Assembly (NCBI RefSeq): GCF_011440305.1
Contig: NZ_JAAOIW010000012.1
Span: forward strand, 124,001-188,000
DNA length: 64,000 nt
Reading direction: 5' to 3'
Source: Paenibacillus agricola
GTDB taxonomy: Bacteria > Bacillota > Bacilli > Paenibacillales > NBRC-103111
Made by a program: the position numbers and the translations under genes. Within the stretch, counting starts at the first letter, position 1; each line of letters begins with the position of its first letter. Shown here in pieces: positions 1-6,624 of the stretch. The notes beneath the pieces were generated by a model that ran no database searches, had not been told where the DNA came from, and saw only the letters and a list, made by a program, of their open reading frames with translations.

Positions 1-396
1 CTTGTCATCACCAGAGCCGTCTTTGCCCATGCCGTTAAACAGCGCAATGCTGGCTTCGTTCATATCCCCCTGGTCAGGATTTAACATGCCGCTCCACTCC
101 AGCTCGGTAAAAAAGATAGCAATCAATCCATCGCCGCTCGGGCGTTTGCGGGCAATTTGGATGGTTCGCTCGTATTGGTCCACAGCGGCAAGCATATACC
201 AAGGGATTCCGGTTACAGCGCTAACCTTATCGAAGAGATCCTTTCGCTCATTAAAAATGGTTTTCATGTCCTTGCTTTCTACAGCGGGCTTTGCAGATGG
301 ATTCAAGGCAGCTGCTTCTGCCCGATAGCCAGCCCCCGTAAGCGCGCATCCGCAGATAGTTATAATAAGAAGCATACGAGTCCCGCTAGTAATCAT
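1..396 (-). CDS. Secreted protein, N-terminal part (gene cut by window edge)
   Basis: Reading the minus strand from ATG at 396 gives 132 uninterrupted codons to the window edge. GGAGGG lies 8 nt upstream. The N-terminus is a short hydrophobic signal peptide (MLLIITICGCALTGAG) with a possible signal peptidase cleavage after AEAAA. The mature part contains a GIPWYMLAAVDQYERT stretch and, near the edge, NPDQGDMNEASIALF. I associate this pattern with exported Paenibacillus proteins that pair a lytic-transglycosylase-like region with an M23 peptidase, but the catalytic part is outside the window. The family call is therefore tentative; the reading frame and export signal are seen directly. Confidence 0.6.
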   Translation of the reverse strand, partial: MITSGTRMLLIITICGCALTGAGYRAEAAALNPSAKPAVESKDMKTIFNERKDLFDKVSAVTGIPWYMLAAVDQYERTIQIARKRPSGDGLIAIFFTELEWSGMLNPDQGDMNEASIALFNGMGKDGSGDDK

Positions 397-619
397 GAGT
401 TTCCCTCCACATGTGATCCGCTTTAATTGGTGTTAGTAGGTTGTGTTGAAAAGGCTGCTTTTATCCATCTGTGGGAAGAAGTCTATTGTAAGGATCTTGC
501 TCCCACAGTAATTGTTTGTTAACATTATGCGCAAGGCTTACGGGTTCTCGGGGGCTGTCTGCCGTAGAGATCATGTGCAAGCGGTATTTAATGCTATAAA
601 ATATTTAGGGGGGAACCAA

Positions 620-1093
620 ATGGGCTTTGAGCACCGCGAGGAGCATATCGACGACCATATGCTTTTGATCCAGGCCAATATAGATGATATGAATCCAGAG
701 CTGTATCCCTATGTAAGTGACCGATTATTTGCTGACGGCGCTAACGATGTTTATTGGATCCCGATTATTATGAAAAAAGGGCGTCCAGGTGTCATGCTGA
801 ATGTGCTGGTGGATGAAAGCCAGCTTCAAGCTATGGAAGCCATTATTTTTCGTGAAACGACAACAATAGGGCTGCGTTATTTGCGGGCGTCCTGCCATCG
901 GTTGGCGCGGACATTCGAGCAGGTATCTACACCTTGGGGATTGATTAACGTTAAAGTGGGTTACCACCGGGGGGAAATGGTGCAATATGCCCCAGAGTTT
1001 AAAGAATGTGAGCAGGCCGCACTCGCCCACAATGTACCTTTGAAGTTGGTTTATGAAGAGGTCAAGAGGCGGTTTTTGAATAAGGAGAATTAA
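620..1093 (+). CDS. larC2: LarC2-like nickel insertion domain, stand-alone
   Basis: This 157-residue protein matches the C-terminal domain of LarC, the enzyme that inserts nickel into the pyridinium pincer cofactor of lactate racemase. Seen: the MLLIQANIDDMNPELYP opening and the GRPGVMLNVL and RETTTIGLRY segments typical of that domain. The start at 620 is chosen because GGGGGG lies 6 nt upstream; an upstream in-frame ATG at 512 lacks such a site and adds unrelated residues. In Lactiplantibacillus plantarum LarC1 and LarC2 overlap and are joined by ribosomal frameshifting. Here the LarC1 gene (1884-3023) is on the opposite strand, about 0.8 kb away, so the two parts must be made separately. 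Confidence 0.82.
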   Translation: MGFEHREEHIDDHMLLIQANIDDMNPELYPYVSDRLFADGANDVYWIPIIMKKGRPGVMLNVLVDESQLQAMEAIIFRETTTIGLRYLRASCHRLARTFEQVSTPWGLINVKVGYHRGEMVQYAPEFKECEQAALAHNVPLKLVYEEVKRRFLNKEN

Positions 1094-1151
1094 AAGCTGG
1101 GAAGTTGGAACCGTCAAACTTTCGTTTCGATGCAGATAACAGGAGGAGAAT

Positions 1152-1697
1152 ATGGCCTTATCTGGCTTTGACAATATCGCTGTAACGGATATCCCTTGGC
1201 AAAGACTGACGACACCGTACGGAAGAGGGAGCGATTTGCCCCAGCTTATGGCTGATAAACAATATGACCAAATAGCGGGGCTGGTCGAGCATCAAAGCAC
1301 GCTTTGGCAAGTAACGCCGTGGGTGTTAGCTTTTATGCTGAGGGAGCTGAAGGTGAAACAATCGGAGGAAGTTACTCTTGCTGAGCTGAGTATTTACCAT
1401 GCAGTGGCGGACTCGTTTATTGGAAATGAGATGAGCTCCCTGCCACATGTGCAACGGCCAGCGTTATTGTTGGATGAAAGCTATTTATGGCCGGACAATG
1501 AAGATGACGACGAACTGCTCTGGGAGGAAGAGCCTCCGAGCTACGCAGAGCTGCCTTTCTCCAGCTATTATTTCTTCAGTGGCATGCTGTTGAAGGAAGC
1601 GATACCCGATTTCGAAAGACTGCGAGAGGGTCATGTGAAGCGTTCCGCCGAAATCTCAGAGCTATTGGCAAAGCTGGGACACAATAGTTCCGAATAG
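1152..1697 (+). CDS. Conserved-looking hypothetical protein
   Basis: A 181-residue soluble protein with an AGGAGGAG ribosome binding site just before ATG 1152. It follows larC2 by 58 nt and could share its transcript, which would end at the hairpin at 1761. The middle is very acidic (DNEDDDELLWEEE, about residues 115-127). No membrane segment, metal-binding cysteine cluster or enzyme motif is visible. I do not recognise the family; the codon use and ribosome binding site support a real gene. Confidence 0.6.
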   Translation: MALSGFDNIAVTDIPWQRLTTPYGRGSDLPQLMADKQYDQIAGLVEHQSTLWQVTPWVLAFMLRELKVKQSEEVTLAELSIYHAVADSFIGNEMSSLPHVQRPALLLDESYLWPDNEDDDELLWEEEPPSYAELPFSSYYFFSGMLLKEAIPDFERLREGHVKRSAEISELLAKLGHNSSE

Positions 1698-1760
1698 GTG
1701 GCTAAGTCTTCAGGTTTAATGTGCGTACAACCTATGAGTATAACCTTGGAAATAGTTTTA

Positions 1761-1811
1761 AGCATAGTGGAGCCCTTGAGAAAGGAAGGGCTCCACTATG
1801 CTTATTTTATT
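1761..1811 (+). terminator. Rho-independent terminator after the larC2 operon
   Basis: A 16-bp perfect inverted repeat (arms 1761-1776 and 1787-1802, starting AGCATAGTGG) has an 10-nt loop and is followed by TATTTTATT. It closes the rightward unit 620-1697. Confidence 0.85.
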
Positions 1812-1883
1812 CCTATTCGAGCGGTTTCTAGGTCTATGTTGTCACGCTTGCGCAGGTTGAGAGCAGCAACGCAATGGTATTCC

Positions 1884-3023
1884 CTATTGCTTCAAATTCG
1901 GTGGAATATAGGAAGTGTGGGCATGGCTGTGGTTCTCCTCATGCTCACTGTCATCTTCGCTATGTGAATGATCGCTAGCATGGCTGTGATGCTGCTCCAG
2001 CACATGAAAGCGTCCTTTGGCGATCGTGTGTGTTTGAGTGTGTGAGTGGCTGTGTCCATGGTCGTCTCCATGTGAATGTGAGTGGCTGTGCCCATGGTCG
2101 TCTCCATGTGAATGTGAGTGGCTGTGTCCATGGTCGTCTCCATGTGAATGTGAGTGGCTATGCCCATGGCCGTCATCATGCGAATGCCCGTGGCTATGCT
2201 CCTGCCCATGGTCTTGATGATGATGCTCATGCTCCTGTGGAGGCACATGGTTCTGGATTTCTTGATGATGAATTTGGTATTTATTAAGGAAAGGATCGGT
2301 TTTGCCAATGACAATGCGCAGCACATTCGGCTGGTTAGGCAAATCGCGAGTGCCTGCTCCATAGCCAATCGATTCGACGATCATCGGCGGGTAGCCTTTG
2401 GAGAACTCGTCGACTACACCGGCAATTATTCCCGCCCCTGTTGGCGTAGTCATTTCAAGGGTATAGCTTGTAGAGGCAATCGGCAGCCCTCGCATCATTT
2501 CCAGAGTGGCAGGAGCGGGCACGGGATAAATCCCATGATCGCAATGGACGGTTCCTGAGCCAAGGGGAACAGGAGAAGACCATATTTTCTCAACCTCCAA
2601 AGAATCCAGGGCAAGAGCAACACCTATCACATCCACGATGGAATCAATAGCGCCAACCTCATGAAAATGCACCTTTTCAATCGGAATATCATGAATTTTG
2701 GCTTCGGCAATGGCGATTTTTTCGAAAATAGCCAAGCTTAATGCGACAACACGGTCATTAAAGCCCGCGGTGTTGATAATTTTTACAATTTCTGAATAAT
2801 GCCGATGATGGGTAGGAGGGGTGTTGGGATCGAGAATAACGTCCATTTTTAGAGCGGAAATGCCCTTTTTGATCACACGTTTCCATTCTAATGCAAAAGG
2901 CTCGATCTGGATCTTGCGCAGCTCCTCCTCGATATAATTGCGGTCAGCTCCTGCATCCACAAGTGCTGCAAGGCTCATATCACCGCTAATCCCGGAAAAG
3001 CAATCTAAAAATGCTATCTTCAT
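1884..3023 (-). CDS. larC1: LarC1: N-terminal part of nickel-pincer cofactor nickel insertase, His-rich tail
   Basis: This 379-residue protein opens with MKIAFLDCFSGISGDM, the hallmark of the LarC N-terminal domain. That domain takes part in CTP-dependent nickel insertion into the pincer cofactor of LarA-type enzymes. Residues from about 255 to 370 form a histidine-rich tail built from HGDDHGHSHSHS repeats, likely a nickel store or chaperone. The usual LarC C-terminal domain is missing here and is encoded separately at 620-1093. The start overlaps the larB stop as ATGA (3020-3023), so larB and larC1 are translationally coupled. LarA and LarE are not in the window. Confidence 0.88.
   Translation of the reverse strand: MKIAFLDCFSGISGDMSLAALVDAGADRNYIEEELRKIQIEPFALEWKRVIKKGISALKMDVILDPNTPPTHHRHYSEIVKIINTAGFNDRVVALSLAIFEKIAIAEAKIHDIPIEKVHFHEVGAIDSIVDVIGVALALDSLEVEKIWSSPVPLGSGTVHCDHGIYPVPAPATLEMMRGLPIASTSYTLEMTTPTGAGIIAGVVDEFSKGYPPMIVESIGYGAGTRDLPNQPNVLRIVIGKTDPFLNKYQIHHQEIQNHVPPQEHEHHHQDHGQEHSHGHSHDDGHGHSHSHSHGDDHGHSHSHSHGDDHGHSHSHSHGDDHGHSHSHTQTHTIAKGRFHVLEQHHSHASDHSHSEDDSEHEENHSHAHTSYIPPNLKQ
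2042..2185 (-). repeat. Tandem 36-bp repeat in the LarC1 His-rich tail
   Basis: Four head-to-tail 36-bp units occur at 2042, 2078, 2114 and 2150. The first three are almost identical and the fourth is diverged. Each encodes a 12-residue unit with five or six histidines. The copy number is likely to vary between strains by slippage. Confidence 0.9.
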
Positions 3024-3817
3024 GGTTGATCCCTCTTTATTGAGTTTTTATGTATCAAAGCCGCGTTGTAGCCCGCACCAAAACCATTATCGATATTCAC
3101 CACAGAGACACCGGGGGCACAGGAATTGAGCATGGCCAGCAGCGCTGCCACCCCATGAAAGCTGGCTCCATAGCCCACACTAGTAGGAACAGCAATAACA
3201 GGCACCGAAACAAGTCCGCCTAGCACACTTACCAGAGCGCCTTCCATGCCTGCTGCAACAACGATTGCACTGGCACCTCTAATGACATCCAGCCTGCGGA
3301 ACAGGCGGTGTATGCCGGCCACACCCACATCGTACACACGTTCCACGCGACAGCCCATTCCCTCAGCCGTTAATGCGGCTTCCTCAGCAACGAACAGATC
3401 GGAGGTTCCTGCACATACTATGGCGATATACCCTTCACTTTTAGGCTGGCGAGCGGCCTCATTTTGAAACCAGGTTAACACACGGGCTTCCGAATGGTAA
3501 GTAATCCCTTCAATGGATTGCTGGATATACTCGGCTTTTTCTTTACTGATCCTTGTGGCCAGAACACGGTCTGCATGTAACATCATCTTTTGAAAAATAG
3601 CTGTAATCTGCTCCGATGTTTTACTCTCCCCATAAATCACCTCAGGAAAGCCAGTTCTCCGTTCTCTATCAATGTCCAGCTGAGCAAAGCCGAGATCCTC
3701 GACACGATCGCCCACCGGGCTTTGTTTACTAATCAGTGCCTCTAGATGTTTTTGCGCCTCGGACACGTCCAAATCTCCAGAGCGTACATGTTTTAAAATA
3801 GATTCAAGATTAATCAT
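3020..3817 (-). CDS. larB: LarB: pyridinium-3,5-biscarboxylic acid mononucleotide synthase
   Basis: LarB carboxylates and hydrolyses nicotinic acid adenine dinucleotide, the first step of nickel-pincer cofactor synthesis. The 265-residue protein has the expected length. Its C-terminal half resembles PurE-type AIR carboxylases (IAVVCAGTSDLFVAEEA-like stretch near residue 130, then GVAGIHRLFRR and AGMEGALVSVLGGLV). GGAGG precedes the ATG at 3817. It is the first gene of a leftward larB-larC1 operon. An A/T-rich promoter-sized gap separates it from divergent lipA. Confidence 0.9.
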   Translation of the reverse strand: MINLESILKHVRSGDLDVSEAQKHLEALISKQSPVGDRVEDLGFAQLDIDRERRTGFPEVIYGESKTSEQITAIFQKMMLHADRVLATRISKEKAEYIQQSIEGITYHSEARVLTWFQNEAARQPKSEGYIAIVCAGTSDLFVAEEAALTAEGMGCRVERVYDVGVAGIHRLFRRLDVIRGASAIVVAAGMEGALVSVLGGLVSVPVIAVPTSVGYGASFHGVAALLAMLNSCAPGVSVVNIDNGFGAGYNAALIHKNSIKRDQP

Positions 3818-3920
3818 ACAACTATTGCCTCCAAATGACAGTTGATCCCTGCCGTATAATTCCCTTGCTCTATCCAGTTTAACACAAATAAAAAGGAAAG
3901 TGGATTGTTAGCCCTTTCGT

Positions 3921-3929
3921 TGATATAAT
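3921..3929 (+). promoter_or_regulatory. Extended -10 element upstream of lipA
   Basis: TGATATAAT (TGn plus consensus TATAAT) lies 45 nt before the lipA start. No good -35 sits at 17 bp, which fits an extended -10 promoter. Confidence 0.55.
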
Positions 3930-3974
3930 AGCTTAATAAGCAAGGAAAAAGTCGCGGAAAGCAGGAACAAAACC

Positions 3975-4847
3975 ATGTCTACTCCATTAGAACGTAAGCC
4001 CGATTGGTTGAAAATCAAACTGACTACAGGTGAAAATTTTAAAGAACTAAAAAATATGATGCGCGACAAAACGCTGCATACCGTTTGCGAAGAAGCCAAA
4101 TGCCCCAATATTCATGAATGCTGGGCGAATCGCACGGCTACTTTTATGATATTAGGTGATATTTGTACACGCGCCTGCCGGTTCTGTGCAGTAAACTCAG
4201 GCTTGCCGACGGAGCTTGACCTTGGGGAGCCTGAACGTGTAGCTGAGGCTGCGCAGCAGATGGGTCTTAAGCACGTGGTCGTTACCTCGGTCGCAAGAGA
4301 TGATTTGGCTGACGGAGGGTCTTCGATTTTTGCGGCTACCATCAGGGCGATCCGCAAGCGGATGCCTATGTGTGGTGTGGAAGTGCTGATTCCCGATTTT
4401 CTGGGCAACGAAGAATCGCTTAGAACGGTATTGGATGCGAAGCCTGACATTCTGAACCATAATATTGAAACCGTCGCACGGCTATCCGATAAAGTACGAT
4501 CCAAAGCCAAGTACAGCCGGACGTTAGAGCTGCTCGCACGGTCCAAACGTATTGCTCCGAACATACCAACCAAGGCCAGTATTATGCTGGGCTTAGGGGA
4601 AGAAACGCACGAGATTATCCAAACGATGGACGATTTGCGTGCATCCGATTGCAATATTATGACAATTGGCCAATATTTACAGCCATCAGCCAAACATCTG
4701 ACAGTCAAAAAATATTACACGCCGGACGAATTCGCAGCGCTGAAAATCGAAGGCATGAAGCGTGGCTTCAGCCATGTAGAATCAGGTCCTTTAGTGCGCA
4801 GCTCATACCATGCCCATGAACAGGTTAAATCGGCGCAGCAAATTTAA
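3975..4847 (+). CDS. lipA: Lipoyl synthase
   Basis: This radical SAM enzyme adds two sulphurs to octanoyl groups on lipoyl domains. Both iron-sulphur sites are visible: the auxiliary cluster cysteines C38, C43 and C49 ([12 protein letters not shown]), and the radical SAM CxxxCxxC at C64, C68 and C71 (CTRACRFC). The 290-residue length is normal. Near the C-terminus, residues [12 protein letters not shown] supply the conserved arginine-serine segment that ligates the auxiliary cluster. yutD lies downstream, the same neighbourhood as in Bacillus subtilis. Confidence 0.97.
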   Translation: MSTPLERKPDWLKIKLTTGENFKELKNMMRDKTLHTVCEEAKCPNIHECWANRTATFMILGDICTRACRFCAVNSGLPTELDLGEPERVAEAAQQMGLKHVVVTSVARDDLADGGSSIFAATIRAIRKRMPMCGVEVLIPDFLGNEESLRTVLDAKPDILNHNIETVARLSDKVRSKAKYSRTLELLARSKRIAPNIPTKASIMLGLGEETHEIIQTMDDLRASDCNIMTIGQYLQPSAKHLTVKKYYTPDEFAALKIEGMKRGFSHVESGPLVRSSYHAHEQVKSAQQI

Positions 4848-4848
4848 G

Positions 4849-4971
4849 CTTGGTGTATGCTTACGAAGTATGGTTTGCTTCCGGCAAAACTAGGTAGATG
4901 CTTTCGAAGTGAGTTTTCCGATGGAAAACTTGGTGTATGCTTACGAAGTAAGTTTTGCCTCCGGCAAAACT
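4849..4971 (+). repeat. Triplicated hairpin-bearing intergenic repeat between lipA and yutD
   Basis: Three consecutive units of about 40 bp follow the pattern GTATGCTTACGAAGTA, then GTTTTGC, a short loop and GCAAAAC. Units run 4849-4891, 4892-4930 (diverged) and 4931-4971. Each ends in an inverted repeat such as AGTTTTGCCtccGGCAAAACT. The arrangement looks like a dispersed palindromic repeat family rather than a terminator, because no T-run follows and yutD begins 18 nt later. Confidence 0.8.
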
Positions 4972-4989
4972 TTTAGGAGGGAAACCAAC

Positions 4990-5475
4990 ATGATCGTTAT
5001 AGCTAACAAATCATACGAGGTGGTCGTTGACCACAAAAATGGCTGGAAGCCCGATGCCTTCAAGGAGCGCTTCAGTGAAGTGCTGGAGCGTTATGATTAT
5101 ATCGTTGGCGATTGGGGATATAACCAGCTGCGTATGCGTGGATTTTTTAAGGACAACCATCCGAAAGCTACAAAGGAATCGACAATAGCCACCTTTGAGG
5201 ACTATTTGAATGAATATTGCAATTTTGGTTGTGCTTATTTTATTATTGAGAAGGTTCCTTCCAAGCATCAGCCTTTACCGCAGCCTTCGGAAGACGTTGA
5301 ACCAGAAGAGCAGGAAGTGGCAGACCTTTCTTTACAGGAGCAGATCGAGGAATTGCAAACCCAAGAGCAGATGATGCCACAGCCACCGTCCAAAAACCGC
5401 CACCAACGGCAAAACAATCATCAGCGTAAGCAATATAATCCCAACAAACAAGGGAATCCAAAGACGCAAGCTTAA
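4990..5475 (+). CDS. yutD: YutD family protein (DUF1027)
   Basis: A 161-residue protein. The first 90 residues match YutD: KNGWKPDAFKERFSEVLERY, then YDYIVGDWGYNQLRMRGFF and EYCNFGCAYFIIEK. The function of YutD is not established. The start at 4990 has AGGAGG 9 nt upstream; a longer in-frame ATG at 4909 falls inside the intergenic repeat. The C-terminal 70 residues are low-complexity, rich in Gln, Glu, Pro and Asn, and probably disordered. Confidence 0.9.
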   Translation: MIVIANKSYEVVVDHKNGWKPDAFKERFSEVLERYDYIVGDWGYNQLRMRGFFKDNHPKATKESTIATFEDYLNEYCNFGCAYFIIEKVPSKHQPLPQPSEDVEPEEQEVADLSLQEQIEELQTQEQMMPQPPSKNRHQRQNNHQRKQYNPNKQGNPKTQA

Positions 5476-5488
5476 ACGATATTTGCCG

Positions 5489-5534
5489 CACACAAAGAGG
5501 ACCTGCTCGAATTTCGAGCGGTCCTCTTTGTGTT
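5489..5534 (+). terminator. Rho-independent terminator after yutD
   Basis: A long inverted repeat (CACAAAGAGGACC pairing with GGTCCTCTTTGTG, loop side GCTCGAAtttcgagc) follows the yutD stop by 16 nt. A smaller stem, GCCCTAA/TTAGGGC followed by TTTT, lies at 5573-5596 and overlaps the end of the convergent nadK. Confidence 0.85.
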
Positions 5535-5586
5535 ACGATTATCACGTGTCGCAAGTGAGCAAGCGTTAACTTGCCCTAATCTTGAA

Positions 5587-6414
5587 TTAGGGCTTTTGTT
5601 CATGGGCTGCTTCATACCCAATAAAGGCCTCGCGCACACGGCTCCAGAAAGGGAAGGGACGAAAACGGGCAAATTTGACCTTTTTCCCTGCTGCGACCAT
5701 ACTGCGAATGGACAAAATATCATTTCGCTGGTTGTAGACGTGGTCTAAGGAAAGCAATATATTTTGGCTGGCCCGCGGATAGATGTCGCAGTGATGGTGC
5801 TTGGGCAGGATAATGGCAGAGCCCAGTGTGCGGTAAACACGGTTGTTGATCGACGCGATCTCGGCGATTTGAATGGCGTCTAGGGAAGGGTGCACGATGG
5901 CGCCCCCCAAGCTTTTATTATACGCGGTGCTGCCGGCAGGCGTAGAAATACAGATGCCGTCTCCACGGAACGTTTCCAGCGGCTCATCATTAATATGTAA
6001 TTGGGCGGTTAATGTAGCATCAATGCCCTTTAGGGTGAATTCATTCAAGGCAAGCTGGGTCTCGATTCCATGAGGTGTCGTAATTTGAATCTCGACCAAC
6101 GGATACTTGACGATGCGAAGATCATTTTGCCGTGCGCTTTCGCCCATCAGCTCGGCTAACAGTTCAACCTCGTCCGGCTTCCAGTCGGCAAAAAAACCCA
6201 AGCGACCCGTATGGATACCGACAAAAGCGGTCGTCTCCAGCTGGTCTTTGTACTGGTGGAACGCATGCAGCAAGGTACCGTCCCCGCCAATCGAGAGAAC
6301 GATATCCGGGTCCTGCTCATCGTGGACCAATTCGAATTTCTGGACAAGCTTATGGAAGGTTTGCATAAGTCGAAACGATATATCGTCTCCGCGGTGCACT
6401 ACATTATACTTCAA
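5587..6414 (-). CDS. nadK: NAD kinase
   Basis: This enzyme phosphorylates NAD to NADP in the cytosol. Seen: the GGDGT phosphate-binding motif at residues 43-47 (LSIGGDGTLLHAF), the LNEFTL segment, and the glycine-rich STPAGSTAYNKSLGG region that binds NAD. The 275-residue length is typical of the short Firmicute form. Translation starts at TTG 6414, supported by AGGAGG 6 nt upstream. Bacilli often carry two NAD kinases; this one alone cannot be assigned to either paralogue with certainty. Confidence 0.93.
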   Translation of the reverse strand: MKYNVVHRGDDISFRLMQTFHKLVQKFELVHDEQDPDIVLSIGGDGTLLHAFHQYKDQLETTAFVGIHTGRLGFFADWKPDEVELLAELMGESARQNDLRIVKYPLVEIQITTPHGIETQLALNEFTLKGIDATLTAQLHINDEPLETFRGDGICISTPAGSTAYNKSLGGAIVHPSLDAIQIAEIASINNRVYRTLGSAIILPKHHHCDIYPRASQNILLSLDHVYNQRNDILSIRSMVAAGKKVKFARFRPFPFWSRVREAFIGYEAAHEQKP

Positions 6415-6624
6415 ATGATTTCCTCCTAAGGGCCTTCAGTGGGAAAGTCTGCTTGGTTCCAGTTTATATGTGATCACCATTATTTGATATGAATAACTCA
6501 ACTCCATCATAATCAATATTTATCGATAACACAATGGCAGCACCAGATGAAAGTACAAACGCCCCCTAATCAGCAACGATATGCCGATTAGAGAGCGTAG
6601 CTCAGATAGTCCTTACAGTAACAA

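Noticed and set aside
1698-1967. 89-residue frame after the gene at 1152
   Set aside because: It runs through a strong terminator and antisense to larC1, with no ribosome binding site.
2030-2368. Several frames on both strands across the LarC1 tail
   Set aside because: They are by-products of the 36-bp tandem repeat; only the His-rich frame joins a known domain.
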